This document shows, piece after piece, positions 45,380 to 56,285 of a stretch of DNA of 64,000 bases. Position 1 is the stretch's first letter, and the number at the start of each line of letters is the position of its first letter. The stretch is from positions 6,680,501 to 6,744,500 of the forward strand of contig JAQFVV010006255.1 in the NCBI GenBank assembly GCA_028023455.1, in the 5' to 3' direction. The notes beneath the pieces were generated by a model. That model saw only the letters and a list, made by a program, of their open reading frames with translations. It ran no database searches and had not been told where the DNA came from. The translations under genes and the position numbers were made by a program. This DNA comes from Epiperipatus broadwayi. Lineage: Eukaryota > Onychophora > Udeonychophora > Euonychophora > Peripatidae.

Positions 45380-46390
45380 CTTCTCTGATCTGATATTGTT
45401 AGACAGTGTCACATCGGGATAGTATTCTTGTATTAGAAAAATCAATACTATTACCTGTATCTATAGGGATAGTGACAAGTGGTTTTTAACTGTATTAATG
45501 TGTTCATCTCTTCCAACATTGATGTGATGATTACTCATACCTATAGGAAGCTTTACAAATGTTACATGGAATTTCATAAACTCCATGTGCTTCAAGAGGG
45601 ATTAAGTCTTTTGTCTTGATTATGCTATTATTTTTTTGATGAGTAGTATATGTTGTCTTTATATCATAATGTCTTAGAATCCATCCAATATTGTCTGTAG
45701 TTCCTTTTATGCAAGGAATACAAACTCTAATAGTTGTTTCTTCTTTTTGTCTTTCATTTTGATTATTTAGAGTTTGAATTAAGGCTCTGTGTATTGTTTT
45801 ATTATTATATGCATTAGCTGATAAAACATTGCTTATATGATATATTTCATCTTTGAGCGTTGATTTATCTGAAAGAAGGTTAATAGTTCTAGTGAAAAGA
45901 GTTTTTGCAACAGAAAAGATTTGAGATGGAGGATGATGTGATGAAAATTTTAAATATTTGTCAACGTGTATAAATTTTCTGAAAATTAAAAAAGATAAAA
46001 GATTATTCTTTTACTTGGTGACAAGTACATCAAGAAAAGGAAGTTTTCCATCAGTGTCTGTTTCCATTGTAAATTTAATATTAGAGTGTATATTATTTAT
46101 ATATGTAAAAAAATCATATAAGTTGTCTTTAAAATGTGGTCAGATGATACGTATATCACCTATATATCTCAGCCAAATAATAAGTTTTAAAAGTGCTGAT
46201 CCTAAAGCACGAGTTTCTATATATTCCATAAATAAATCAGCTATTACTCCTGAGATTGGTGAGCCCATCAGAGTACCAAAACTCTGTTTGTAATATTGTC
46301 CATTATATATAAAATAAGTCTTTGAAAAGAAAGTGTTTAGTTAAATTAGTAATATGTTCTGGTAAATTGCTCATTTAGGAAATGATATTT
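45380..46390 (-). pseudogene. Penelope-like RT/GIY-YIG coding relic
   Basis: Reading leftwards from about 46305, the minus strand gives YYKQSFGTLMGSPISG and ADLFMEYIETRA (RT motif block), then RYIGDIRI, where the catalytic YxDD has become YIGD. It goes on through FTMETD...LPFLDVL, a connector (KYLKFSSHHPPSQIF, VAKTLFTRTI) and the endonuclease start GVYEIPCNICKASYR at about 45540-45590. Remnants of IDFSNTRILS and REAIDI lie near 45380-45450. Several stops and shifts and the lost Asp mean that it is inactive. Confidence 0.8.
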
Positions 46391-46534
46391 ATAGCTTCAT
46401 CATCTAGAATGTTTGTAAATAAATAACATCGAAGCTAACTAGAATATCATTTGTATTAATTTTTATTATTAACATTCATTATTGTTATATATCAGTGTTT
46501 ATAGCACCTCCACAATTATTTTACATTTGTTACC

Positions 46535-46577
46535 GAGTTGATGACCAATGTGCACTGGTCAAAACGTCAGTTTATAT
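46535..46577 (+). ncRNA. Hammerhead-like motif, right terminal repeat of Penelope element
   Basis: TTGATGA (one change from CTGATGA), then a stem II of CCA-T/A-TG with CACTGG, then AAAACGTC with self-complementary ACGT and cleavage triplet GTC. G12 is A. The partner on the minus strand near 45150-45185 has AAAATGTT. It is probably decayed. Confidence 0.45.
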
Positions 46578-46590
46578 ATATATATATTTT

Positions 46591-47204
46591 ATATTTATAT
46601 TATCATCCTATGTATTACTAAGGAACTTGTATTAAGAGCAATAATAATTTTCTCTACATTTCTGTCTATTTGCCTTCATTTATAAGAAGCCTTTAATTGA
46701 ACTTATACATTTCAAGCCAGTTTTATTTCATTGATTAACCCTGTTATCTGATATCCACTGATCATTCATGCTTATAAAGAGTGGTTCTAAAATAAAATAA
46801 GACTAAATTATGGTTTTTAATGCAAATTGTAAATATAGAGTAGAGAGTCATATGATGTCTTGCTTGTTATAATGAAAAACTTTACCAATAAAAACTTTTA
46901 TTCAGTCAAGAATTTCTTAGCAAGTTTTTAACCTATAATTTAATGTGATAAATTATAATTCAAAATTTGCTTCAGTTTTGTAATATTTTCAGTTCTTGTT
47001 CAAAAATCTTAAGCATTTGGTTGATACCATTTATAATTTTTTACAAAATGTTAATTTTTAATATTAACAAATTAATAGATATTTTCAATGATAATGTTTA
47101 TATATTCATACGTATAAATATATATTGATATATATGCATAGAAGCATACTCAGCTTTAGATTATAAAGGTGAAAAAAACCATTTCAATATGCAGATGAAT
47201 AAAT
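46591..47204. other. Intron 4, no recognised feature
   Basis: AT-rich; nothing seen. Confidence 0.5.
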
Positions 47205-47430
47205 GGATGCAAATTTGAAATATATATATATATTATAATTAAAATTACTCAAATTCAAAACTAAACCAGACTAGCCTAAGAAAATAAACAATAACTCAAT
47301 CATTGGTTTCACTTAAGAAGTTTGCTTTTAGCAGGAAAACCAATGGTTGTCTTATGAAGTTTATTTTCTTCAGCTAGTGTGGTGTAGTTTCGAATTAATA
47401 GTAATTTTAATTACTTTACAGATAGTTTAG
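47205..47430. repeat. Foldback element (same family as 20985-21340)
   Basis: Arms TAATTAAAATTACTC...CATTGG and CCAATGG...AGTAATTTTAATTA are inverted. The centre ACTTAAGAAGTTTGCTTTTAGCAGG matches the ACTTGAGAAGTCTGCTTGTAGCAGT of the other copy. Its spacer is much shorter than at 20985-21340. Confidence 0.65.
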
Positions 47431-48689
47431 CTTTAGGCTTTTAATGTTTAAATAGATATATGTATACCAGATGTATGCAGCCTATATAAAGGCCATCTTT
47501 TTTTTAATTGGTTGCTTTAACAATATTTTTTTTAAGATTTAATGTAAATTAAACAAAAGATTTTAATATTATAGAAGTAAATGTGAGAAATATAGTCAGC
47601 CTTAAAGACCATCCTATATTGGTGACTTTAGCATTTTTTTTTTACTTTGCAGAATTACTTGCTTTGAATAAAATGCTCATAATCAAATTAAGCTTCTAAA
47701 TTAATTGGACCAATTATTAACTGGCAGAATTAGCATGAAGTATGTGATATCAAACTACATGACTTCAATTATATGATAACCAAAACTAAATGTAAATACA
47801 GTAGTAGTATAGTATATATGTTTTTCCCCTCACTAAATATCTCATTTTAAACATGAGTTTATGTACTGTAATCACATTTTCTTTGTGATTTAAATACTAT
47901 AACTATTCAGTTCTATACTGTAGTTAAAAAAAAAATATATTTTTCAATTGTGCATTTGTCAGCTTTATGGACAAACATATATTCACATGGAAACATGTAT
48001 CACCTTTACAAATAAACATTCAATCATCAGACAACTGAAAAAATAGGAATCTATATATAAGATAGCATGTGGGATATTTTCTAAGTTTTTCCACATGTAA
48101 GAAAATCAGGCAAAAGTCCAACATTTCACTGATATCCCAGTTTATATTTTCAACACAGATGTGACTGGATTAAAGAAAATAAAGTATTATAACATGTAAC
48201 ATTATAATATCCCTCCCCCACCTAATTATTCAATTTCCAAATAACCAAAAAAAAAAAAAGGATTAATTATTTTGAAATCCAATTATTTTTTGTTTGTTTG
48301 TTTGTTTAATATTATTAAGTTATATCCATATCTTTTTCTCTGGAATCCACTCACTATTGACTTGAAAAATACAGTCAGGATATTATCAAAGTGTCACATG
48401 TGTTGCCTGTTTTACATCCATAAAAAAAAAGCTTAAAACAATATTTGGGATATTTTACATAAGGAAATATTCATATCAATACATATATCAGCAATTTTTA
48501 TTATTGTTTTCATTCACCAATTGAGGAAGTAAATTCTGGTTGTGAAAAAATTGATTTATTATTTTTGAAAATCCAATAGCCAAATATCTTTCTTATATAT
48601 GTATATATTTTGATAAATAAGAAAATATTGATTGTAATGCAGTGGACGTTTTGCATATTTGTCCATTATTCAGCCAGAAAAAATAGATC
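47431..48689. other. Intron 4, no recognised feature
   Basis: AT-rich; a (GTTT)n-like run near 48290. Nothing else is seen. Confidence 0.45.
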
Positions 48690-48790
48690 CAAAAATTCCA
48701 AAGTACACTGTTCCCAGATCCAAAACTTCTCAGTGATGAAAGTCATAAACTAGAAACTAATCTGGGGATATTGGATAGAACAGAATTTGA
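48690..48790 (+). repeat. Retrozyme family A relic
   Basis: The ribozyme region (CCAGATCCAAAACTTCTCAG to GGGGATATTGGAT) of family A is present without the rest of the unit. Confidence 0.7.
48727..48768 (+). ncRNA. Hammerhead motif, family A, relic with covarying stem II
   Basis: Stem I TTCTCA with TGGGGA is paired (two G-U). The core reads GTGATGA (C3 lost). Stem II is AGT with ACT, a third version of this helix that still pairs. GAAA is present; the triplet is ATC. Inactive by the C3 change, but useful as evidence that pairing was under selection. Confidence 0.68.
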
Positions 48791-49580
48791 TATAGATTTA
48801 TTAAGCACTACTATCAATCATCTGTTAATTACTAAAGCTTACATTAGATAGAATAACCATAGTGAGAGAAAAAAATTTGTGATTAAACAGCATTCTGTAA
48901 GCTGGGGGCCAATTCTGGCCAAAGGACAGAGGTGCCAATATTTATTAAAAAACTAATGACATCATAATATAGCATTCCTAAATTAGTTTCAGATATAAGG
49001 AAGTTGACTTAGATTGAGAATATTCTTTTTTTTTTAAAATGCTTTATTTTTGATTGGTCCTTTGATTAATGCAGTCATTATAAATCTGGGATTTTTTAAA
49101 GTATATCTACCAGAAAAATGGTGAATTTCGGGTGAAATTGTGATTTGGTATGCAAAAATCACATTATTCTAAATTCTTTCATAATCATGTTTTATTTGCA
49201 AAATATTAATTTAAAAAAAAAAAAAAATCATGGTCTTTTTACCATTTTGTCATTATTTTAAAGTCATCTATTTCATCTGCATTTATGTAAAAATAATTAT
49301 GATTCATCATTTAAAAGAAGAAATACACTTTCGTGTATCTTGAAATGTTAAAGAATCTGAAGTCATTTTAAAAAACTTACATCATATGAGTGAAATAGGG
49401 GGGGGGGGGTTCGTTGTTTCAATGGAAAAGGAACAATGAAAATATAACTGTTATGAATAAAAGCATTAGACAATAATTGTGCATTAATGAAAAATAGTAT
49501 ACAGGCATACTGCATTTGATTATATAGATTAAAAAAATAGATATGCAGTTTTATTGCTCTGGGATTCATAAGAAGTTCAA
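48791..49580. other. Intron 4, no recognised feature
   Basis: AT-rich with a poly-G tract at 49399-49408. Confidence 0.45.
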
Positions 49581-49584
49581 GCAT

Positions 49585-49650
49585 CAGACCAGAAAATTTC
49601 AGAATTGATCCTGGGACCTCCAGATCACAAGTCAGATGCTGTGTAGGACA
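49585..49650 (-). repeat. tRNA-like SINE fragment
   Basis: The minus strand reads GATCTGGAGGTCCCAGGATC then AATTCTG, with GGATCAATTCT matching box B at 8 of 11 positions. Its flanks resemble the SINE at 1184-1266. Box A is missing. Confidence 0.4.
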
Positions 49651-49859
49651 TTATATAGATAATTGTATTTAATGCATACAGATGATCTAGTTCAATACCA
49701 AAAAACAAATGTTACAATTGAAAAAATAAATAGTAAGCTTTAATAGAGTACAACGTTTTTAATTTAAAAGGTTTTGCAATATTGGCATTGGTGCTTGTTA
49801 GAGTCCTGTGAGCCTTATATTGCCGTACATCACAATTAAGAATTTGGTTTTGTAACATT

Positions 49860-51450
49860 TTATATCTTAGTGAGCTGATAAAGGATGATTAAATGCTCCC
49901 AGTAAGGACTGTTAAGAATGATTAAGAATCTGTACAGACATAGTTTTTATTAGTATCCAAGTAAGGAATATAGAATCAGTGGAGGTTAAATATAAAATTG
50001 GGTTGAAACAGGAATACCATATTTATTACCACCTTTAATATTTATTTTGTTTCTAAATGAATTGAAGGTTAAGTTAGAAAGATTAGGAGTAGGATGGGGA
50101 TACTTATAATTAGAATCAAGAGAATATATAATGTGCTGCTTCATTGTGGTAGTTTTTACAAATAGTGTAGAAAATATTGAAGTGTTATTGGAAAACTGTG
50201 TAGAAGGAAGAAGAAATATAAAAATTAAATTCAGCCAAAAATGTTTAAGATTTTAATTTTTAATGATAAAAACTAAAGGATGAAAAATGGGCAATATTTG
50301 TTTTGAAGAGATGGAGAAATGTAGGTATTTAGATGTCTGGTTAAATGAAAAAAGGAATTATATCACAATGGTTGGGAAATGGGAGTTGACTCAAAAAACA
50401 AAACAATAGAATGGAATTAATTAAAAATCTAGTGTATTTTTTATATAATAAGTATGAAGTATGTAAAATTATTTGGAAAGAAATGGTAGTGCCTGTTTTA
50501 ACATTTGGAAATGATGTATTCTGTATTGTCCAGGGAAGTCAGAAATTTTTAAATAGAACACAAAAAGTAAATAGATATGCATTGGGTGATAAATTGTGGA
50601 CAGCAAATGACACTATTTAAGGTGAAATAATGTGGAGTTCATTTTTAATAACGTAAATAAAATATAAATTTAAATTATTTGGAAAGTTATATATGCAAAT
50701 GAAAATAGATTTTAATAAAAGAGTGTTTAATTTAATTATGTGATAGGAATAATAAACACTTTGATTAAAAAAGGTTTTGCAATATGCAAAGTTAAGAGGT
50801 GATTTATTTTCATATGTTTTTATGAGATATGGAATAAATATGTAGAGAATGCATTATAGTTACATAATTACGAGGGGTAGGAAAAGAGGATAGATAAGTT
50901 AGTTAGAGTAAAAGAATTAAAATTGTAACAAATGAATATGAATAAGAAAAAGTTGGAGTTATATAAGAATAAAAATTATATGATATGAAAAGGTATAAAG
51001 TAACTAAAGGGAGTTGATTTTTATTCAGTGTAAGGGTAGGAGCTTTACTTGCCAGTGAAAGAAGGTAAAAACAAAATAAGAATTTGGATTGTAAAAGGTA
51101 GTTTACATAGAAATGGGAAAGTATTAAACATTTATTTTTGGTGTGTTGGATGTTGAAAGAGTATTAGAACAAATTTTATGGAGAATAGGGAAAATCTTTT
51201 AAGTGAATGAAAGAGACAGATTTTATATTTTTTGAGTCATGATAATGGAATGACAAAAACAGATTTATTAAAATGGAATAGGAAGAAAGAAAGAAATTAT
51301 TTAGAGTTGTAAAAATAATTGAATAATGAGTAAATTGTAAATGAACTGATATGGAAGGAAGGAATATTTAATTGGTTAACAAGATTTCTGGCCAGAAACT
51401 TATGACTTGGTTTAAGAAGAAGCCGTTTTACACCATGTCACAGCACACAC
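49860..51450 (+). pseudogene. Non-LTR retrotransposon 3' half, heavily degenerate
   Basis: At 50411-50620 it encodes MELIKNLVYFLYNKYEVCKI and LTFGNDVFCIVQGSQKFLNR, which aligns with the LTYGSDALCVSKG thumb region of the LINE at 16960-19090. The distal end (AAGATTTCTGGCC ... CACCATGTCACAGCACA near 51380-51445) matches that element's 3' end. It is the same family, more decayed, with many stops. Confidence 0.65.
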
Positions 51451-51899
51451 AAACAAATATATATATATGTTGGAATATTTTTATTTTCTTTTGTAAATAA
51501 TGAATATATATGTATGTGTTTATATATATGTTTGTTGAAATAAGCAATATATATTATTAAAGGAAAATACTGAATAAAAATTTTAATTGCACACCAAATA
51601 TTCTTATTAAATATCTAATTGGTTATTTAAAAACTTTATAATTTTGATTTAAAATTGAATCTGTTGATTTGTCAATTTATTGTTTATTTTAAGAAAATGT
51701 AAATATACATTTAAGAATTTTAAAAAAGCAACTGATCTAATTAGTATTTTTAAATTAATATCATTTGTTATAAACGAAATAATTGTTTTGTTGAAGACTG
51801 TAACTTTCTAGTAATGTCACGTTATATATGACTTGCTTTTTTTTATTATTATAGTTTGAATGTAAATCTTTTATTATTAAGTGCTGAAATAATTGTAAT
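51451..51899. other. Intron 4, no recognised feature
   Basis: AT-rich with TA runs; nothing else seen. Confidence 0.5.
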
Positions 51900-51901
51900 C
51901 G

Positions 51902-52232
51902 TGAAGAAGAAAATCAACCTCCAATCATGATCTATTTATAAATATATTTTAAAATCTCCACACACTCACTCACCAATAATAGTTTAAAAGCATAAGTGAA
52001 TTCACTATGCTTAAAGCATATTCTTATATAAGTCAACCATTACTGAACCATGCTTATTTCAGGACTTGAGTCTATTATATGCCTGGTGGTTAGCTTATAT
52101 AAAAATACACTTTAGACATAAGTGAATTCACTTACGCTTTTAAAAACTATTACTGGCGGGTGAGTGTGATGAAATTCTAAAATACATTTATAAACAGGGC
52201 ATGACTGGAGGTTGATTTCCTTATTCACGAAT
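51902..52232. repeat. MITE-like element with about 110-bp inverted arms
   Basis: GTGAAGAAGAAAATCAACCT...AAGTGAATTCAC on the left (51902-52010) matches GTGAATTCACTT...GGTTGATTTCC...TTCAC on the right (52121-52230) as an inverted repeat, with about 110 bp between. No coding. It lies about 340 bp upstream of the small exon at 52575. Confidence 0.72.
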
Positions 52233-52574
52233 AGCAATATTCATGATGTTCAAATATATTGATTGAAACATTTTTTTAAAGTAAAAAAAGAGAGAGAAAT
52301 CCATGTTATTGTATAAATAAATAAAATGTAATATATATATTGGTACATCTATAATATGTACACAATTGCAATATATTACTAAGGTGTACATATATACATT
52401 ATTGCTAATTTTCATTTATTTAATCCTTTTTTTTTTCAAATTCACTTTTACTATTTCAGTTCATTTTATATCTTTCTAACTGGTGTTTTATTTGTTTTGT
52501 TTTTATATCCTTTTACAAGTTCATTTTTTAAAAAAAGTTCCTATCAAAGTAATTTTCATCTCATTTATTCACAG
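52233..52574. other. Intron 4, 3' end
   Basis: AT-rich and pyrimidine-rich, leading to acceptor TTCACAG at 52574. Confidence 0.45.
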
Positions 52575-52607
52575 CCAGTCTCATTTAGGACGTTCTTTTA
52601 CCATCAG
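52575..52607 (+). CDS. SLC9A3-like: Probable 33-nt cassette exon of the Na+/H+ exchanger, duplicated exon end
   Basis: Between TTCACAG and donor CAG-GTATTC lies a 33-nt segment, phase 2 in and 2 out. With the preceding AG it reads S-QSHLGRSFTI. The end of the exon at 42255 reads S-QSNLGSTLTV and has the same donor CAG-GTATT. The two are clearly homologous, so this is a tandem duplicate of the exon end. Being a multiple of 3 and symmetric in phase it can be included or skipped without a frameshift. Inclusion would add a second serine-rich motif to the tail. Use of the exon needs RNA evidence. Confidence 0.6.
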
Positions 52608-53379
52608 GTATTCATTTGAAATCTACTTTATTTGAAATCTCTTTTATTTACCGTTTCCCCATTTTTTTTATTTTCCTTTTCTTTTTTCATATTGTTGTTA
52701 CCGATATTTGTTACAAATATTTGAAAACATGCAATTATTGAAATATAATAAATGTTAGAAAAATCACATCATTGTAATATGTACAATGACAGTCATTTAT
52801 AACAAATATGATAATTCTAAACAGATGATAATCAGGCACTACACATGCACTGTATTAAATCAACTTTGGTTCAACATAACAGTAACAGCTCATGTGTAGT
52901 GGTTGATTACTGTCTGTTTAGAATTACAGTTTGAAACTGCACTAGTAAGTATTTTAGTCAATCACAACAAATTGATAGTTATCACAAACTAAAATATTTA
53001 CTACTTTCATTTTAAGCATAGAAGTTCTATCATTCTATATAAATTACTGTTATTTATGTAGCATATTGTACATCTCTATATCTTTAATCTTTTAATAATT
53101 GATCTGTGCTTCTGTGACTTTTTTGCTTAATAAATTCTTTGATTTTTTTTTTTTTTCACTATAGTTATCAACTCTCACTATCGCACAATCACTTTTTATA
53201 TATGTTTGATGAAGAAATTCAGTGTAATGATTTATGTATCTTTTCAATCAAAATTAATCAAAATATGAGGTCGATCTTTTTATTCTTGAAATCACATGTA
53301 CTATCGTAGAGATAATTATAATACTAATCAGTAACTGAATTTCTTCTGCTATTGCTTACTTTATCACACTTTCACTTAG
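52608..53379. other. Intron with a hairpin at 52812-52925
   Basis: ATTCTAAACAGATGATAATC and GCACTACACATG are repeated inverted at about 52890-52924, giving arms of about 35 bp and a 45-bp loop. The rest is AT-rich with no coding. Confidence 0.6.
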
Positions 53380-53463
53380 TGATCAACATTACCAAGAAGC
53401 TTTGAGGCTAGTATCAACCATGGGATGTTGCCTATCCACTTTGGATAACTTAGGCCTGGAAGG
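53380..53463 (+). CDS. SLC9A3-like: Possible 84-nt exon of the Na+/H+ exchanger
   Basis: Acceptor TTTCACTTAG and donor GTTAGT enclose 84 nt that is phase 2 in and 2 out, fitting both neighbours. It would encode S-DQHYQEALRLVSTMGCCLST then LDNLGLEG/E. I find no match in remembered NHE tails, where this region is variable in length, so support comes only from splice signals, phase, the less AT-rich composition and the absence of stops. It could be an alternative exon or chance. Confidence 0.45.
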
Positions 53464-54269
53464 GTTAGTTTATTATGTGTCTTCAGCTTGCTCCATTGAT
53501 TTCTGCATGATTCTAAACATTTACTTCTGCATGACTTATTTTAATGTTATTATTTGTAATTGTTTAGAATATTAATTATTTCTTAGAAATGAAGATTTGC
53601 AGATAACTAGATCGAATATGAAATAAGTAATAAAATCATTACATAATTTACTATCTAAAATTGCAATAGAAACACTTTTGGTTATAAAATATATATTATT
53701 TTGTTGTTATTGTTCACATAAAATTTCCTTTTTTTTTCTTTTTAACCTTAAAAATAGTTTTAGCTTTTTAGTAAAAGTTAGCTTGAAATTACCTTGAATA
53801 TTCCTTTACTCAATTTAATATGAATAATAAAGAAATTTTTAATTAATCTCCTCCAACAATCGTGAACACTGTTTTGCACAATAACCATCCTGTAGCTATA
53901 TTTTACTTTTAATATACTATAAAGCTAATTGAATTTTATACCCAGACTACTGTATATAAATAGCATATTAAAATGACATTCAAATATTATAACCAAATCT
54001 ATACAAATCAAATCTTGACTAAAATGTTTTTGAGGGAAACCTCCACAATTTACTAGCTGAGACACAGAACAGTATATTTTTCCAGATAAAGTCAGCATAG
54101 CTAAAAAATTTACTGGAGTCTGTATTGTTCTAGTATTCATGGATGCATGCATTATTGATTCTAAGATGAAGTTAAAGAGCTCATTATTGTTTAGTGAATT
54201 CATCTTAAGGTTTATGTTATAGATACACATAAATCTAATCTTGGGTTCACTAAAAAGAAAATTCATGAT
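53464..54269. other. Intron, no recognised feature
   Basis: AT-rich; no motif in the short open frames. Confidence 0.45.
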
Positions 54270-56285
54270 TGGTTTTCTGACAATAATCTTATTATTAGTG
54301 ATTTAATTAAAAGGAAATATAATAGATTAAATGCTGAACTTTACAATAATTATACAGATTTGGGGGCAGAAGTTCAAAAAATGATATGAAGGCTTAAAAA
54401 ATGATTTGTCAATTATGCAAAGAAAATATAGACATTCACTGATTGTAGTTATTCTTGAACTTTTTATGATGCATTAAAAACAAGATATAAACCTGAGAAA
54501 TGGTATCATAATTTTTATTAAATTCAGTTATGACACTCTCTTTTATGATGTCTGTGATGTTTGAGCAGGTGGAAAGAGTATTTTAGTTATCTTTTGAGTA
54601 ATCATACAAGAATTAGATGATAACATTTAAATTTGGATAAAGATATCCAGCTTAGTAAAATCAAAACAGCTCTTTGTAATCTTAAAATTGTAAAGAATTT
54701 ACATCTTGGTGAAACCCATCAGAGAAGTTTTAAAATATAGTGGTGATATGTTAGCTTTGAAAATATTTAAATTTTTTCAGAATATATGAAACCATAAAGT
54801 TGTGCCAGAAGTCTTAAGGATGCTTTAATTGTTAAAATCTTAAATACAAAAGAAATATAAAAGACTGCAGTAATTAACATGAAAAATTATTATTATCCAT
54901 TGTAGCAAAGATATTTTCAAAGGTTTTGCTGAATAGATTACTTTCAGTCATTAATGAATGGTTATCAGAGACTCAGTGTGGCTTTAGAGAATTGAGAAGC
55001 ATTATAGACATGATTTTTTTGTTGCCAGGCAAATGCAAGAGAAGTGTTGAGAACAAATTAGTGATTAATGTCTTGTCTTTATTGATTTTTTCATTGATTC
55101 ATTAATAGGCAAGCCTATGGCATTATATGAAATATGCTGGTTGTCCACCAAAATTTATTCATACTACACAGCTTCTACATAATAAAGTGAGAGGAAATCT
55201 GGGGCATTTGAATTGGAAACTGGTGTTAAACATAGATATATACTGCTTCAAAATTGCTTTCAATTTTTTATGATAGTGATCTTTGGAAATATTTATAGGT
55301 GGCTTAATCAAACAGGGGCAAATATTTAATACAGGTTTGATAGTCAAATTTTTAATTTGAATCAATTAAAAGCAAAACAAGAATGTAGATTCTGGATTTA
55401 CAACCAGTTTAAAAGGTAAATTACGAAATGTACTTAATGTTTTATATATAATCTATAAAGATGTTGATTTATTAATTAAAGTTCAAAAACTCAGATTCTT
55501 TATAAGAAAAATCCATAGAAACTTTTAGCTTCTATAGTTGTCAACTTGAGAATATAAACCAATTTAAATATTTTGGTAGTTAGATATTGAGGTACAACAC
55601 AAACTCCATTGTGATGTTACTGCTTTTAACAATTTAAGTATGGGCTATTTCATCACGAGGAAATAACTAATTCAATTAAGTTAGTTGTATATAAAACTGC
55701 TATTTTACTTTATTGTATGGACATAAGACTTGGACACTCTATCAACACAATATAAAAAATTAGAAAGTTTCATTTAAGAACGCTCCCTAAAATTTAAAAA
55801 ATACAATAGTAAGATCGTAAAAGCAACTGATATGATTTCCAATTTACTGGATGTGATATTATAAGAATCCACTATATAAAATCACACCTTCATTGGATAA
55901 TGCAAGACTTTCTAAAAGAGTGTTTTTTTTTATATATATGTCAAATGTGTTGACAGGGAAGCGAACCCGGGCCAGCTGCTTGGAAGGCAGCTATGCTTTC
56001 GTGGTGAACTTGAACATGGTTTTCGTTATTTCAAAGAAATTCTAAAAAAAGTTAATATCAATTGTTTACATTGAGAAGAAATGACAGACTATATACATTG
56101 GAATATTACATGGTATATTGAAGTATAAAGTTTTCTACTGAGGAAATTAAATGGCAGCATTATAAAATATCAAATAACCAGAAAAATGGACCAACTTATA
56201 CTATATGTGGATGTATTTGTGTTTCACAAATTGATTTATATAATCGTCGTAAAATCCCCTCCCCCGAGTTAGAATGGTCCGTAAC
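54270..56285 (+). pseudogene. Non-LTR retrotransposon relic interrupted by a tRNA fragment
   Basis: Scattered frames follow one LINE protein in order. DWFSDNN then LIKRKYNRLNAELYNNYTD is at 54270-54360, FYDALKTRYKPEKW at about 54460, RWKEYFSYLLSNH at about 54570, LLSIVAKIFSKVLLNRLLSV at about 54890, SETQCGFRELRSIIDMIFL at about 54970, YAGCPPKFIHTTQLLH at about 55135, LRTLPKI near 55775 and NARLSKRVFF at about 55900. After a 70-bp insertion GELEHGFRYF resumes at about 56003. This is the common endonuclease-RT LINE with a NARLSKRVF-GEL C-terminal block. The YxDD box is not recognisable. Very old copy with stops throughout. Confidence 0.75.
55946..56000 (-). pseudogene. tRNA-Gly(TCC) 3' fragment inserted in the LINE
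   Basis: The minus strand reads AGCATAGCTGCCTTCCAAGC, then AGCTGGCCCGGGTTCGCTTC and CCTGTCAACACA. This matches the 3' three quarters of a typical animal tRNA-Gly: anticodon TCC in the loop CTTCCAAG, a T arm CCGGG-TTCGCTT-CCCTG and a 3' acceptor strand. The D arm and 5' acceptor strand are missing, so it is not a functional tRNA gene. It splits the LINE frame between KRVFF and GELEHG, so it is an insertion into the LINE. Confidence 0.75.

Larger units (their letters stand above)
45121..46590 (-). mobile_element. Penelope-like element with inverted terminal repeats
   Basis: About 130 bp at 45125-45255 is repeated inverted at about 46460-46590, enclosing a degenerate minus-strand coding region. 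Both terminal repeats contain a hammerhead-like motif: TTGATGA, a hairpin of CCAG-type bases around TGTG, then AAAACGTC (right, 46545-46570) or AAAATGTT (left, minus strand). The outer edges are TA-rich. The layout matches the elements at 10861-12185 and 37225-37690. Confidence 0.78.

Noticed and set aside
45958-46293. 111-codon plus-strand frame
   Set aside because: Antisense of the degenerate Penelope reverse transcriptase; the minus-strand reading gives the family motifs.
55946-56000. Functional tRNA-Gly gene
   Set aside because: D arm and 5' acceptor strand are absent, so it cannot fold as a tRNA.
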